Below, piece by piece: positions 7,915 through 16,434 of a DNA stretch of 64,000 nucleotides (positions within the stretch are counted from its first letter, which is position 1; every line of letters starts with the position of its first letter). The stretch is from Hyphococcus sp. (GTDB taxonomy: Bacteria; Pseudomonadota; Alphaproteobacteria; Caulobacterales; Parvularculaceae): NCBI GenBank assembly GCA_021776375.1, contig JAJFGA010000051.1, positions 1 to 64,000 of the forward strand, in the 5' to 3' direction. The position numbers and the translations under genes are program-made. The notes under the pieces were generated by a model. The model was not told where the DNA came from. It searched no databases and saw only the letters and a program-made list of their open reading frames with translations.

Positions 7915-8085
7915 ATGATGAAATATATTCTTGGCGGAGCCATGGCTCTGGTTTCAACGGTGGCTATGGCTGGCAACGGTCACATCCCAGACGTGCCCGA
8001 AATGAGCGCCGGCGCCGGCGTTGCTGCGGTGGCGTTGCTAATCGGCGTTGCCGCAATCATTCGTGAGCGCAGCAAACGCAAATAG
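7915..8085 (+). CDS. VPEM-type sorting-signal small protein 4
   Basis: A 56-residue paralogue: signal peptide MMKYILGGAMALVSTVAMA, linker GNGHIPD, then VPEMSAGAG, the hydrophobic segment and RERSKRK. Two adjacent ATG codons (7915, 7918) follow GGGGAGAACGG. This is the last copy; a strong terminator follows 24 bases downstream, before the exosortase gene. Expression of substrates and enzyme can therefore be uncoupled. Confidence 0.83.
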   Translation: MMKYILGGAMALVSTVAMAGNGHIPDVPEMSAGAGVAAVALLIGVAAIIRERSKRK

Positions 8086-8109
8086 GCTTTGGTTTCGTTA
8101 ACCATTAAG

Positions 8110-8144
8110 ACGGCCCTTCACCTTTGTGGAGGGCCGTTTTTCTT
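8110..8144 (+). terminator. Rho-independent terminator after the VPEM array
   Basis: ACGGCCCT pairs with AGGGCCGT across a 12-base loop and is followed by TTTTTCTTT. It separates the four small genes from the exosortase gene. Confidence 0.85.
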
Positions 8145-8245
8145 TCCTGCGATTGGCATATGCCAGGCATATCATTTGGCGCAGTTCTCGCAGGCCTCTA
8201 GTCGGTAATCTTTTGCTTCCAAATCGAGCGCGGGTATAAACAGAC

Positions 8246-9904
8246 GTGGCTGAAACATCTTCATATCCGGTTGCGGCAGCGCCTGCGGGCCCTCCTCTCG
8301 CATTGCGCGGGTCGCTAATCTTTGTGCTAGCGCTGGTTGAGATGCCGGTTCTGGCTTTCCTTTACGATCCGCTGGCGATTAACGCCGCCGACCCGCTCTG
8401 GCTGACCGTGCGCGCGGGGCTCCGGGAAATGGTCCCGGTAGCGATCTTTTTTGGCGCCGCGCTCGGCGTTTTGCTGGCGCCGCAGTGGCGCACGCTGTTT
8501 GCGGACTGGCGGGCAGTCGCGACCGATCGCGGCTGGGCGCCCTGGGCAGGCGCAAATCTTGTCGGATTTGCCGCCCTCGCCGCCGCGACCGTCCTGTTCA
8601 ACACCCATGGCGCGGGCCTTAGCGAGCCGCCCTGGGTTTTGTTCAGCTTATGGTGCGTCGGCGTATTCGGCCTCTATTTTCTGTTGGCGCTGGCGCTGGC
8701 GCCATTTAAATTCTCTATACAGATTGTTGAGCGCCAAAAATGGCTGGTCTTGTTGGCGGCCGGCGCCGCCGGCTTTGTCGCCATAGCGTCAGAAATGTCG
8801 CAAAAATCCTGGACCTTCCTCTCCGAAGCGACGTTCCAGGTCTCCGCCTTTGTGCTTGGGCTTTATGAAAAAGATGTGTTCGTCGATCCCGCGCGCCGGC
8901 TGCTCGGCGCCGACGGCTTCGTCGTCAATATTGCGGCGGCCTGCTCCGGTTATGAGGGGATCGGCCTGGTGACCGCGTTTCTCGCAATTTATCTGTGGAT
9001 CTTCCGCACAGCGTTGCGGTTTCCCAATGCCTATCTGGTGTTGCCAATCGGCATCGCCGCAATCTGGACCTTAAACAGCGTGCGCATCGCCGCGCTGATC
9101 AGCCTCGGCGCGCATGTCTCGCCGGAGATCGCCGGCGCCGGATTTCACTCCCAGGCCGGGTGGATGATGTTCCTGATCGTCACCATCGGCATTATGCTGG
9201 CGACCCACCGCATTGGTTTTTTCCGCAACGAAAACGCCCATGCGTCAGACGCACCGCCATCCCCGGGCTTTCGCGAGGCGATGTTTTTACTGACGCCGTT
9301 CCTCGCCATGACCGCCGCGGGCATCATCGCCGCCGCCTTCACCGCCGACGGCTTTTGGCTTTACAGCTTACGGGTGATTGCGATTAGCGCGGCGCTTGTT
9401 GTCGGCTGGCGGTTTTATCGCAATCTTGCCCTACCAGAGAACTTGCGCGCTTACGCCGAGCCGGCGCTGATCGGTGCGATTGTCGGCGTGGCGTGGATTG
9501 CCACCGATCCGGGACGCGGCGAGACCAGCGATCTCGGGATCTGGCTGGCGGGCATGCCGGCGGCGGCGGCAATTTTCTGGATCGCCATGCGCACCATCGG
9601 TACAATCATCCTTGTACCGATTGCCGAGGAGCTTGTGTTTCGCGGCTATCTTCACCGCAAGCTGATCGCCGACCACTTTGAGACGGTCAAAGAGGCCGCC
9701 TTCACCTGGAAAGCATTCGCCATCTCAACGGTTCTGTTCGCGCTGCTGCACGACCGCTGGCTCGCCGGCGGCCTCGCCGGCGCCGCCTTCGCGCTCGCGC
9801 TTTATCGTTCCGGCAAAGTCACGGGCGCCATCATCGCGCATATGTCGGCCAATGCGGTGATCGCCTTCTGGGCGATTGTCTTTGGGCAGTGGAGTTTGCT
9901 TTAG
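8246..9904 (+). CDS. xrtE: Exosortase E / CPBP protease fusion
   Basis: A 552-residue polytopic membrane protein fusing two peptidase-like domains. The N-terminal exosortase domain carries the expected catalytic triad: Cys233 in AACSGYEGIG, Arg280 in NSVRIAALISLG, and His301 in GAGFHSQAGW. The C-terminal third is a CPBP domain with EELVFRGY (E461, E462, R466) and a later His502. This architecture is that of exosortase E of the VPEID-CTERM system. Exosortases cleave C-terminal sorting signals and probably transfer the product to an envelope acceptor. The start is GTG 8246. The four VPEM proteins directly upstream are the obvious substrates. Confidence 0.92.
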   Translation: MAETSSYPVAAAPAGPPLALRGSLIFVLALVEMPVLAFLYDPLAINAADPLWLTVRAGLREMVPVAIFFGAALGVLLAPQWRTLFADWRAVATDRGWAPWAGANLVGFAALAAATVLFNTHGAGLSEPPWVLFSLWCVGVFGLYFLLALALAPFKFSIQIVERQKWLVLLAAGAAGFVAIASEMSQKSWTFLSEATFQVSAFVLGLYEKDVFVDPARRLLGADGFVVNIAAACSGYEGIGLVTAFLAIYLWIFRTALRFPNAYLVLPIGIAAIWTLNSVRIAALISLGAHVSPEIAGAGFHSQAGWMMFLIVTIGIMLATHRIGFFRNENAHASDAPPSPGFREAMFLLTPFLAMTAAGIIAAAFTADGFWLYSLRVIAISAALVVGWRFYRNLALPENLRAYAEPALIGAIVGVAWIATDPGRGETSDLGIWLAGMPAAAAIFWIAMRTIGTIILVPIAEELVFRGYLHRKLIADHFETVKEAAFTWKAFAISTVLFALLHDRWLAGGLAGAAFALALYRSGKVTGAIIAHMSANAVIAFWAIVFGQWSLL

Positions 9905-10059
9905 AGCGCTTATGCTCTTGCTAATTTCCGTTATTGGCCCTTTTGAGACAATCGCATAGCTTGGCATGAGTGGTAGGTTCATCTCAGAAGCGGACATAAC
10001 AAAACGTAAGTTCTATAACCTGCCAGCAGTTTTGGGCGTTGTAGAATCGCGGTTTTGCA

Positions 10060-10440
10060 TCATGCTAAGACTTCCAAGGCATTTGAGAAAATTTGATCTA
10101 GTGCATCGTCCAATTCCACACGCCATTCACGCGCAATTATTTCATCCGCGCCAAGTACTTCTCCTGCTCGTAAGGGGCTACCTGACACCTCGAAAAACGG
10201 AGCATCAGTTTCCGTCAAGACCCGGCCTCGCGGCGCCACTGCTATCAATGCTTGGCCTGACTTGGTTGCCAACATCTGTTGGTTCACAGAAAACCAACAA
10301 CCCATGTCAATCGCTCTCCGGACCTCGGTCATTCCGCCGGTACACCAGTGCAGAACCACTGTGTTTGAACCACAAGCGCGAGGCGCTTCCAAGCAGTCGA
10401 GGACCTGCCGGGCACATCGCACACTGTGTATGCTGATCAC
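10060..10440 (-). pseudogene. TatD-family nuclease fragment (QatD-like), N-terminus missing
   Basis: This frame encodes the C-terminal half of a TatD-type metal-dependent deoxyribonuclease. Recognisable elements are SIHSVRCARQVLD, VVLHWCTGGMTEVRRAIDMGCWFSVN and the metal-binding RVLTETDAPF. Intact TatD proteins are roughly twice as long; here the first half, with the HxH metal site, is absent and an in-frame TGA lies just upstream of the GTG at 10440. The wording LHW..G....RRAIDxGCWFSV is closer to the nuclease of Qat antiphage systems (QatD) than to housekeeping TatD, as far as memory allows. No other Qat gene is visible. It is best read as a decayed remnant of a defence gene. Confidence 0.7.
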
Positions 10441-10689
10441 CTTTCTACCTCAAAGCCATATCACCGTACACGAATGATCTTAAAAACGATGCAAACATTA
10501 TCGCCGATATTCAAGTTTCAGGACTTGAGGAGAGCGCGCAAAATAGGGGAAATTCGGGTGGAGGTAATATCGATATTGCACTTGGCCCACACCCATTACG
10601 CAACACTTTACCGTGAGGGGCTTGTATTGGGGTGGGCGCTTTGCGAGAAGGCACGCACCGGAAAATCAGTCTAGGAGAATTTCAAAAAA

Positions 10690-11907
10690 ATGATTAGAGC
10701 AGCGGAAAATTGGGCCATGGTATTGGCAGTGGTTACAGGTTCGGTTTTGTTAGGGGCGTCAAATGCAACTTACGCTGATATGGATGAGACCCGTGCAACT
10801 GAAACCGAAAAAAGCCCACAGCAATCCGAGGAACAACTGGTTGCTCGCTATGATTCATTAATGAAAAAAAACGAAGAAAATGGCTTCTCGGGTGTCGTAT
10901 TGGTCGAAGAAAGAGGCAAGCTTATTTATAACAAGGCTTTCGGGTATGCCGACAAAATAAAGGAAATCAAGAATACGCCGGAAACATTATTCGATATAGG
11001 GTCCATCACCAAGCAGTTCACGGCTGCAGCCATTTTAAAGCTGATGGAAAACGGCGAGCTTTCCGTGAATGATCCCTTGTCAAAATTCTTTGACGGGGCG
11101 CCTGCCGACAAGAAAGACATCACCCTTCATCAACTGCTGACGCATACCTCGGGGATTTCCGCCTATACTGGCGACGATTATGAATATCTATCATCCGACG
11201 ATTTTCTAAAGCAGGTTTTCAAACGAAAGCTAAAGGCAAAACCGGGGAAGAAACACATCTATGCCAATGTCGGCTACAGTCTTCTTGCAATGATTGTTGA
11301 GCGCGTTTCTGGCCAGTCTTACGAAACATTCCTCTATGAAAATATTCTCCACCCGGCAGGGCTCGAAAATACCGGCTACCTGAGGCTTGATTACAGTCAG
11401 TATGTTGTTGCACAGGGCCGTAATTATAGAAACAACAAACCGTGGGGGTCCAATGTTGAACGCTGGGCGGAAGCTGGCGGGGTTTCTTGGCATTTGAAAG
11501 GCAATGGCGGCATTCTGTCGACCACACTTGATATGTATAAGTGGCATCGCGCCATCCAGACCGCAAAGGTGCTCAAACCTGAAACAGTCGAATTATACCA
11601 GGCGCCGCATGTTGTAACTGGAGTTAACCCTAAAAGACATTACGCTTATGGATGGGGAATCCTCACCAGCAGCAAAAGGGGCAAAGTGGCAACGCATGAC
11701 GGCAGCAATGGTATTTTTTCCGCCTACGTGCTGCGTTATGTCGACGCCAATGGGGCAGTCATTTATATGACGAACGAGACAAGCCCCGGTACGAGTAAAC
11801 TGCTCCAGGAACTGGTTAATATCCTTCGCTTGCCAGATTACGAACCGCAGATAATCCAAAAACCAACACCGTCTAGCCGATTAAAGTGCAGAATTAACTG
11901 TTTTTAA
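10690..11907 (+). CDS. Serine beta-lactamase-like hydrolase, exported
   Basis: A 405-residue protein of the class C beta-lactamase/penicillin-binding superfamily (COG1680-like). A signal peptide is followed by the SxxK nucleophile motif in DIGSITKQFTAAA, the YAN motif in HIYANVGYSLLA, and a late HDGSNG block that replaces the KTG box. HTSGI after LLTH is also typical. These enzymes are usually esterases or D-amino-acid peptidases and only rarely true lactamases. Lysine content and AT-rich codons are higher than in neighbouring genes, and the gene sits beside a TatD remnant, so acquisition by transfer is likely. ATG 10690 follows TAGGAG. Confidence 0.87.
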   Translation: MIRAAENWAMVLAVVTGSVLLGASNATYADMDETRATETEKSPQQSEEQLVARYDSLMKKNEENGFSGVVLVEERGKLIYNKAFGYADKIKEIKNTPETLFDIGSITKQFTAAAILKLMENGELSVNDPLSKFFDGAPADKKDITLHQLLTHTSGISAYTGDDYEYLSSDDFLKQVFKRKLKAKPGKKHIYANVGYSLLAMIVERVSGQSYETFLYENILHPAGLENTGYLRLDYSQYVVAQGRNYRNNKPWGSNVERWAEAGGVSWHLKGNGGILSTTLDMYKWHRAIQTAKVLKPETVELYQAPHVVTGVNPKRHYAYGWGILTSSKRGKVATHDGSNGIFSAYVLRYVDANGAVIYMTNETSPGTSKLLQELVNILRLPDYEPQIIQKPTPSSRLKCRINCF

Positions 11908-12017
11908 TTGAGTTTTCCCCGTGAAGGCGCTCGTCAGAACCGAAAGCCGGTTGAGTGTGTGGGGCCACAAAATCAGACTTTCCAGGATTAAGGCGATAAA
12001 ATCAGGAGCGTTTTGTA

Positions 12018-13340
12018 GTGCGTAAAATCAAGGCAGTTTTGTCCGTGTCTCTGTTGGTGCTTGCCGTTTCTGGCTGCGAGAACATTGGTCAACTTAGGTA
12101 TCTCTCAAATGTGTCGCTGGACCCGAATGGAGACCCTGCGCAACCAGCCGTGTTGGCGGAGTTTGAAGGTGACGCAGCGGTGAATTCAGCCGACGAATGG
12201 CGAGACCGTCGCGCGTCTGTATTGCGCGAGGCGTTTCAACGTGACCTGTACGGATATTTCCCGGACGACTCCGAAGTCGTGGTCGGCGACGTTCAGCTGA
12301 TTGACGACGACGCCTATGAGGGTTTGGCGACGATCGAACTTGTCCCATTAACAATCCGCACTCGGTTTGGAGAAGGTGAATGGGTTGAACGAACGATTCG
12401 GCTTGTCCTGGCAAAACCAAAAGCGGCAACCACACCCTCACCAGTGATCCTAAAAATGGACTTTTGCCCGTTTAATGAAACATTTCGACATGACGGCCTG
12501 CCGAATGGCGAGATCGAGGTAATCCTGCCTGAAAGAACAGGAAACTCAAACGTGAGCTGCGCAATTACGGGGTTTAGTCCTCTTGATCGGCTGGCGTCTT
12601 ATGCCTTGGGGCGGTACCACGTATCGCCTCCGATTGAAGAAATGATAGCGCGTGGGTATGCCTTCGCCGCTATTAACGTGCTTGAATACGTCGTTGATAG
12701 TTCAGATTTTGGCCGCAAGCAATTGGAGTTGTTATCGCGCGGCCATGACGGAAATGCCGCATGGGGCGCCATTGCAGCATGGGCGTCGCAATTCTCACGT
12801 GCAATAGACTATCTTGATACAGACGAAGACCTTGACACTAATCGGACAGCGATTTACGGCCATTCGCGTTACGGAAAAGCAGCGCTGGTCGCGGGCGCAT
12901 TTGATGACCGCATTGACGCCGTCATTGCACATCAATCAGGTAGAGGCGGCGCCGCGCTGACCCGCAGCGTAGTCGGTGAGCCCATCGTGGAAATGACTGC
13001 GACATACCCTGATTGGTTTTCAAAAGCGTATACAAAGCGCGCGAAAGACAGCCCGGAACTGCCGTTTGATCAACACCAGCTGATCGCGCTGCTCGCCCCC
13101 CGGCCGGTTCTGCTGGGACATGCGCGGCGTGATAAATGGTCTGATCCGAACGGCGCCTTCCGCGCAGCTCAAGGGGCAGACCTGGTTTATGGGCTATTTG
13201 ACTCAGAAGGCCTGACCGCGGAACGCCTGAATGAATTCGATCCGGATGCCGACATCGCATTTTGGATTAGGCCCGGCACGCATGGCGAAGTGAAGGAAGA
13301 CTGGCCAGCATTTTTAGAATTTCTCGATGCGCATTTTTAA
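12018..13340 (+). CDS. Alpha/beta-hydrolase lipoprotein, CE15 glucuronoyl-esterase-like
   Basis: A 440-residue exported lipoprotein (lipobox AVSGC) with an alpha/beta-hydrolase fold. The nucleophile motif GHSRYGKAAL resembles the GCSRxGK motif of carbohydrate esterase family 15; it is followed by HQSGRGGAALTR, LPFDQHQLIALLAPRPVLL (acid-bearing strand) and PGTHGE (catalytic His). CE15 enzymes cleave ester bonds between lignin and 4-O-methylglucuronic acid in xylan; a related sugar ester could be the target here. The start is a GTG at 12018. The gene is co-oriented with the beta-lactamase-like gene, about 110 bases apart. Confidence 0.75.
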   Translation: MRKIKAVLSVSLLVLAVSGCENIGQLRYLSNVSLDPNGDPAQPAVLAEFEGDAAVNSADEWRDRRASVLREAFQRDLYGYFPDDSEVVVGDVQLIDDDAYEGLATIELVPLTIRTRFGEGEWVERTIRLVLAKPKAATTPSPVILKMDFCPFNETFRHDGLPNGEIEVILPERTGNSNVSCAITGFSPLDRLASYALGRYHVSPPIEEMIARGYAFAAINVLEYVVDSSDFGRKQLELLSRGHDGNAAWGAIAAWASQFSRAIDYLDTDEDLDTNRTAIYGHSRYGKAALVAGAFDDRIDAVIAHQSGRGGAALTRSVVGEPIVEMTATYPDWFSKAYTKRAKDSPELPFDQHQLIALLAPRPVLLGHARRDKWSDPNGAFRAAQGADLVYGLFDSEGLTAERLNEFDPDADIAFWIRPGTHGEVKEDWPAFLEFLDAHF

Positions 13341-13557
13341 ACGGTTGATCCGCCTTAGCGGTCGCAAACAGATGCGTCCGCATTTCCCAAAACTCGCCAC
13401 TCATGGGCGACTCCGCGATCGACCGTTTTGGGCCAGAAATACTCGGTCGAGCGTTCGAATCCGAATGTCTCCTTTTGCGCCCATTCCCGTCCTGTGCAAA
13501 GCGAAGCGCTACGCCTGCTTTAGACGAACAGGCCACTCGGTATCAATCGAAAACGCT

Positions 13558-14871
13558 CTATGCCGCATCCGCGGCGCGGTCTCGGCGATAGGCGTTGACG
13601 CGGTCAAGCTGGCTTTGAATATCGCAAACCGATGCGCTGACGGCGGAGCTTTCCTGCCCGCCCGCAAACGAGCGCCGCACCGGCAGAGTGAGGCGCGCGG
13701 TGGTGCCTTTGCCGAGTTCCGATTGCAACCTAAGCGCGCCGCCATGCAGTTTGGCCAGTGAGAACGCCAGGGACAGGCCGAGGCCAGAGCCTTTTGCTCC
13801 GCGGACGCCGTCTTTATGGGTGTCGGAATAGCGCCCGCCCTGTTTGGCAAGCTCTATCGCGTTCATGCCGATGCCGGTGTCGCGCACCGTGAAATCAAGT
13901 GCGCCGCATTTTTCTTCAACCGACAATTCAATCTCGCCTTCGGCGGTAAACTTGACCGCATTGGTGAGCAGGTTGATCAAAATTTGTTTGACCGCGCGCA
14001 CATCAATCATGGTTTCGGGAAGATCCGGCGCGATGTTAACCCGCAAGGAAAGCCCGGCGCGCGCCGCCTCGTCGCGGATCATCGCCGCGCATTCACGCGC
14101 CACCGGCCCCGGCGCGCCCAACACCGGATGTAAATCATAACGCCCGGTCTCGACCTTGGCGTAGTCGAACAGCGAGGCGATGAGATCTTGTAAATGCGCG
14201 CCGGCCGCGTGGATATCGCCGACATATTCGACATATTTCTCATGCCCGAGCGGGCCGTAGGTCTCCGCCCGCATAGAGTCGGCAAAACCCATAATGGCGT
14301 TGAGCGGGGTTTTCATCTCATGGCTCAAATTGGCCATCAGCTCAGGCTGCGCCGTTGGTGCGGGATCGGGTGAAAGGATTGTTTCAGGCGGCGTTTGCGG
14401 TGCGGTTTGCGCGGCAATGGAATGCGGCATCGCCTGGCGGGCGATACGCTCTTCCTCGATGCGGATCTCGCGGCTTCGCGCCAGCTCCTCGCTGCGGTCG
14501 CGGATCAGCGCCATCAGCCGGCCGCGGCCAAGCGGTTTAAAGGTGATTTCCGCCAACGCCGCCGCCCGGCGCACGCGCAACAGCCGGAAATCAGCGCGCA
14601 GCCGGCTCGCCGGCGCATAAGGGCTGGTCGTCGCCTGGGCCATCGCCGCACGCACCGCCGCACGGTCTTCCCGGCGGACAAAATCAAATAGCGAGCGGCC
14701 AACCAGATTGCCCGCCGCGCCGATCATCTCGGCCGCTGATGGCGAGACCTCAAGGAAGATGCCGTCATCATAGAGCGAGGCCACCATATCGCCGGTTCCG
14801 CCGCGCCAGACCGGGGCGCCGCGAACGCCCAGAGCGAGTTTTCTAAACAGGGAGAATGGGCGAAATTCCAT
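13558..14871 (-). CDS. PAS-containing sensor histidine kinase
   Basis: A 437-residue cytosolic-looking kinase without obvious membrane segments. Residues about 30-125 form a PAS-like domain (SLYDDGIFLEVSPSAAEMIG). The HisKA motif NLSHEMKTPLNAIMGFAD places the phospho-acceptor at His184. The HATPase domain shows N (LINLLTNAVKF), G1 (RDTGIGM) and G2 (GSGLGLSLAFSLAKLHGG) boxes. It would autophosphorylate in response to a PAS-sensed cue, but no response regulator is adjacent, so it is an orphan kinase. The gene is convergent with the CE15-like esterase. An AAT-rich promoter region lies upstream. Confidence 0.92.
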   Translation of the reverse strand: MEFRPFSLFRKLALGVRGAPVWRGGTGDMVASLYDDGIFLEVSPSAAEMIGAAGNLVGRSLFDFVRREDRAAVRAAMAQATTSPYAPASRLRADFRLLRVRRAAALAEITFKPLGRGRLMALIRDRSEELARSREIRIEEERIARQAMPHSIAAQTAPQTPPETILSPDPAPTAQPELMANLSHEMKTPLNAIMGFADSMRAETYGPLGHEKYVEYVGDIHAAGAHLQDLIASLFDYAKVETGRYDLHPVLGAPGPVARECAAMIRDEAARAGLSLRVNIAPDLPETMIDVRAVKQILINLLTNAVKFTAEGEIELSVEEKCGALDFTVRDTGIGMNAIELAKQGGRYSDTHKDGVRGAKGSGLGLSLAFSLAKLHGGALRLQSELGKGTTARLTLPVRRSFAGGQESSAVSASVCDIQSQLDRVNAYRRDRAADAA

Positions 14872-15072
14872 GGGCTATCAGGGGTCTGGGGGCCGCTGCC
14901 TTCTTAACTATTTCGACAGATTCGTTAACGTCGGTTCACCATGGAGCAATTGTCGTTAATAAAGACTGAATGAGGCAAAGCCCCACAAAAATTGCATATT
15001 GCTCCCGTGAATGGTCGAATTTGGTGATAATTCAGTTAGGATCGTCAGCGCGGTGTTAATCGCTGGGGCGGT

Positions 15073-15126
15073 AATGTGACGGGCATGTCGGGGGGGCTTT
15101 TGCACGCCCGATGGGACTGTCACATT
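15073..15126 (+). promoter_or_regulatory. Long hairpin in the leader of the 15143 gene
   Basis: AATGTGAC (15073-15080) pairs perfectly with GTCACATT (15119-15126), and inner arms TCGGG/CCCGA continue the stem. It ends about 8 bases before the ribosome site GGGAGAAG of the gene at 15143, so if transcribed it could control translation or mRNA stability. Confidence 0.5.
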
Positions 15127-15142
15127 CTGGGAGAAGTTATCT

Positions 15143-16180
15143 ATGTCGCGTAACAGATTGCAACACCGGGCCACCATCGCTGCGCGTTTTGCCCCCCTTA
15201 CACAACGCCGCCCAATCGCCTCCAAACGCCTGATTATGATCGCCGCTCTGGCCGCCGGCTTTGCCGTCACCGGGGTTTCAGCCGACACGCTCGCGCAACC
15301 CAAGGACGAAGCGCTGGAGCGCACGGCCGCCAATTACATCCGCTTTCGTGAAGACGTCGCCGCGATTGAGGCGATGACCTTTGACAATGCCAAAGTCACG
15401 CGCGAGGCCCATCGCCGTCTCGCCGCGCATGATTCCAGCGAGCTGTCCGCCGGTTGGGTCGCCTATGCGGCGCTGGTCGCCGCCGACACGCCGGAATTTG
15501 CCAACGCGCTCAAAAAAGAAATGAAGAAGAAAAAACGCCGCAACGAACTTGGCGGCGCTAAGGGACTGCTCTCTAATCTGGCGCAGGACCCGTCCTACGC
15601 CCGCAAGCTCCCCGGCGCCAAGACCGCCATCGCCGCGGTCCTCTCCATGACCGCCAATGATGGCGCGCGCATCGCCGCGCTTGGCGAAGCGTTTAAGACC
15701 CAGGCCTATGCGATGCAGAAAACCAAATGGGGCAAGCAGCGCATTGCCGGCAGTCAGGAACGCATCAAGGAAGCCTCCACCTATCGCCGCAAACGCGGCG
15801 CCGCCGCGGCGCCGACCCTGGCGCGCTCAACCGATGGCGGCGCTATTGCGCCGTCGCTCGCCAGCGCTAACGAGAATTGGGGCGCCAACTGGGGCGAGGA
15901 TGCGCCCGCCAGCGCCATGAGCGAGAAAAATGCGCAAGTGATCATGGACCGTGTCCTGAATTTGGCGGCGCGTTATTCCACCGGGGCGCTGAATTCCAAA
16001 GTCGTCAGCGTCTACGCCAAGAACAACAAGTCCGACCGCTGTCTTTCCATGGCCAAGCTGACGCTCGACCAATGTATCGCCGCCACGCGCACGCCCTATG
16101 AAGAAGCGTTCTGCCTCGGCGAGCACGGCCTCAACGACATCGCCACCTGCGTCGGCTGGGTCGGCGCGCCCTCATCTTAA
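15143..16180 (+). CDS. Exported protein of unknown function
   Basis: A 345-residue protein with a long basic N-terminus followed by a hydrophobic segment (LIMIAALAAGFAVTGVSADTLA), consistent with a signal peptide and periplasmic location. The mature part is helical, rich in Ala, Lys and Arg, with a KKEMKKKKRRN cluster, an Ala-rich linker and a C-terminal region with paired cysteines (DRCLSMAKLTLDQC... then FCLGEHG and ATCVGW). The conserved C-terminal cysteines suggest disulfides. No family is recognised with confidence; it resembles conserved alphaproteobacterial hypothetical envelope proteins. GGGAGAAG precedes the ATG, behind the hairpin leader. Confidence 0.78.
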   Translation: MSRNRLQHRATIAARFAPLTQRRPIASKRLIMIAALAAGFAVTGVSADTLAQPKDEALERTAANYIRFREDVAAIEAMTFDNAKVTREAHRRLAAHDSSELSAGWVAYAALVAADTPEFANALKKEMKKKKRRNELGGAKGLLSNLAQDPSYARKLPGAKTAIAAVLSMTANDGARIAALGEAFKTQAYAMQKTKWGKQRIAGSQERIKEASTYRRKRGAAAAPTLARSTDGGAIAPSLASANENWGANWGEDAPASAMSEKNAQVIMDRVLNLAARYSTGALNSKVVSVYAKNNKSDRCLSMAKLTLDQCIAATRTPYEEAFCLGEHGLNDIATCVGWVGAPSS

Positions 16181-16207
16181 GGTTGCTCCAAGAAGAATTT
16201 TCTTCTT

Positions 16208-16307
16208 GTCATTGCCGGACTTGTTCCGGCAATCCAGGGCAGAAAATAAAGCAGACTTTCTGGATCACCGGGCTGGATTGAGCAAGCAATTCAGGCCCGG
16301 TGATGAC
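16208..16307. repeat. Interspersed double-hairpin element (GTCATTGCCGGA type)
   Basis: The left end GTCATTGCCGGA forms a small hairpin with TCCGGCAATCCAGG; the right end carries CTGGATCACCGGG ... CCCGGTGATGAC. Layout and end sequences match the element at 25663-25768. Confidence 0.8.
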
Positions 16308-16399
16308 ACGAGGAAGGGTTCACCGGTGCTAACGGATAGAAATAACTCATCTCGTTTTGGAACACGCTCTTAACACTGACTTGCACTCATAAACGCATG

Positions 16400-16434
16400 A
16401 AAAAAGGCCGCTTGTTATGAGCGGTCTTTTTTTT
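16400..16434. terminator. Bidirectional terminator
   Basis: AAAAAAGGCCGCT and AGCGGTCTTTTTTTT form a stem flanked by A and T runs, lying between the converging gene at 15143 and the HxlR gene (it overlaps the latter's stop). Confidence 0.75.

Noticed and set aside
10426-10674. 82-codon frame between the TatD fragment and the beta-lactamase-like gene
   Set aside because: No ribosome site, no domain, overlaps the TatD fragment; probably non-coding.
10690-11907. True antibiotic-resistance beta-lactamase
   Set aside because: SxxK and YxN are present, but the KTG box is replaced by HDG, which is typical of esterase-like relatives.
9905-12000. Mobile element or transposase in the accessory patch
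   Set aside because: No transposase motif, terminal inverted repeats or target duplication seen, despite the transferred appearance.
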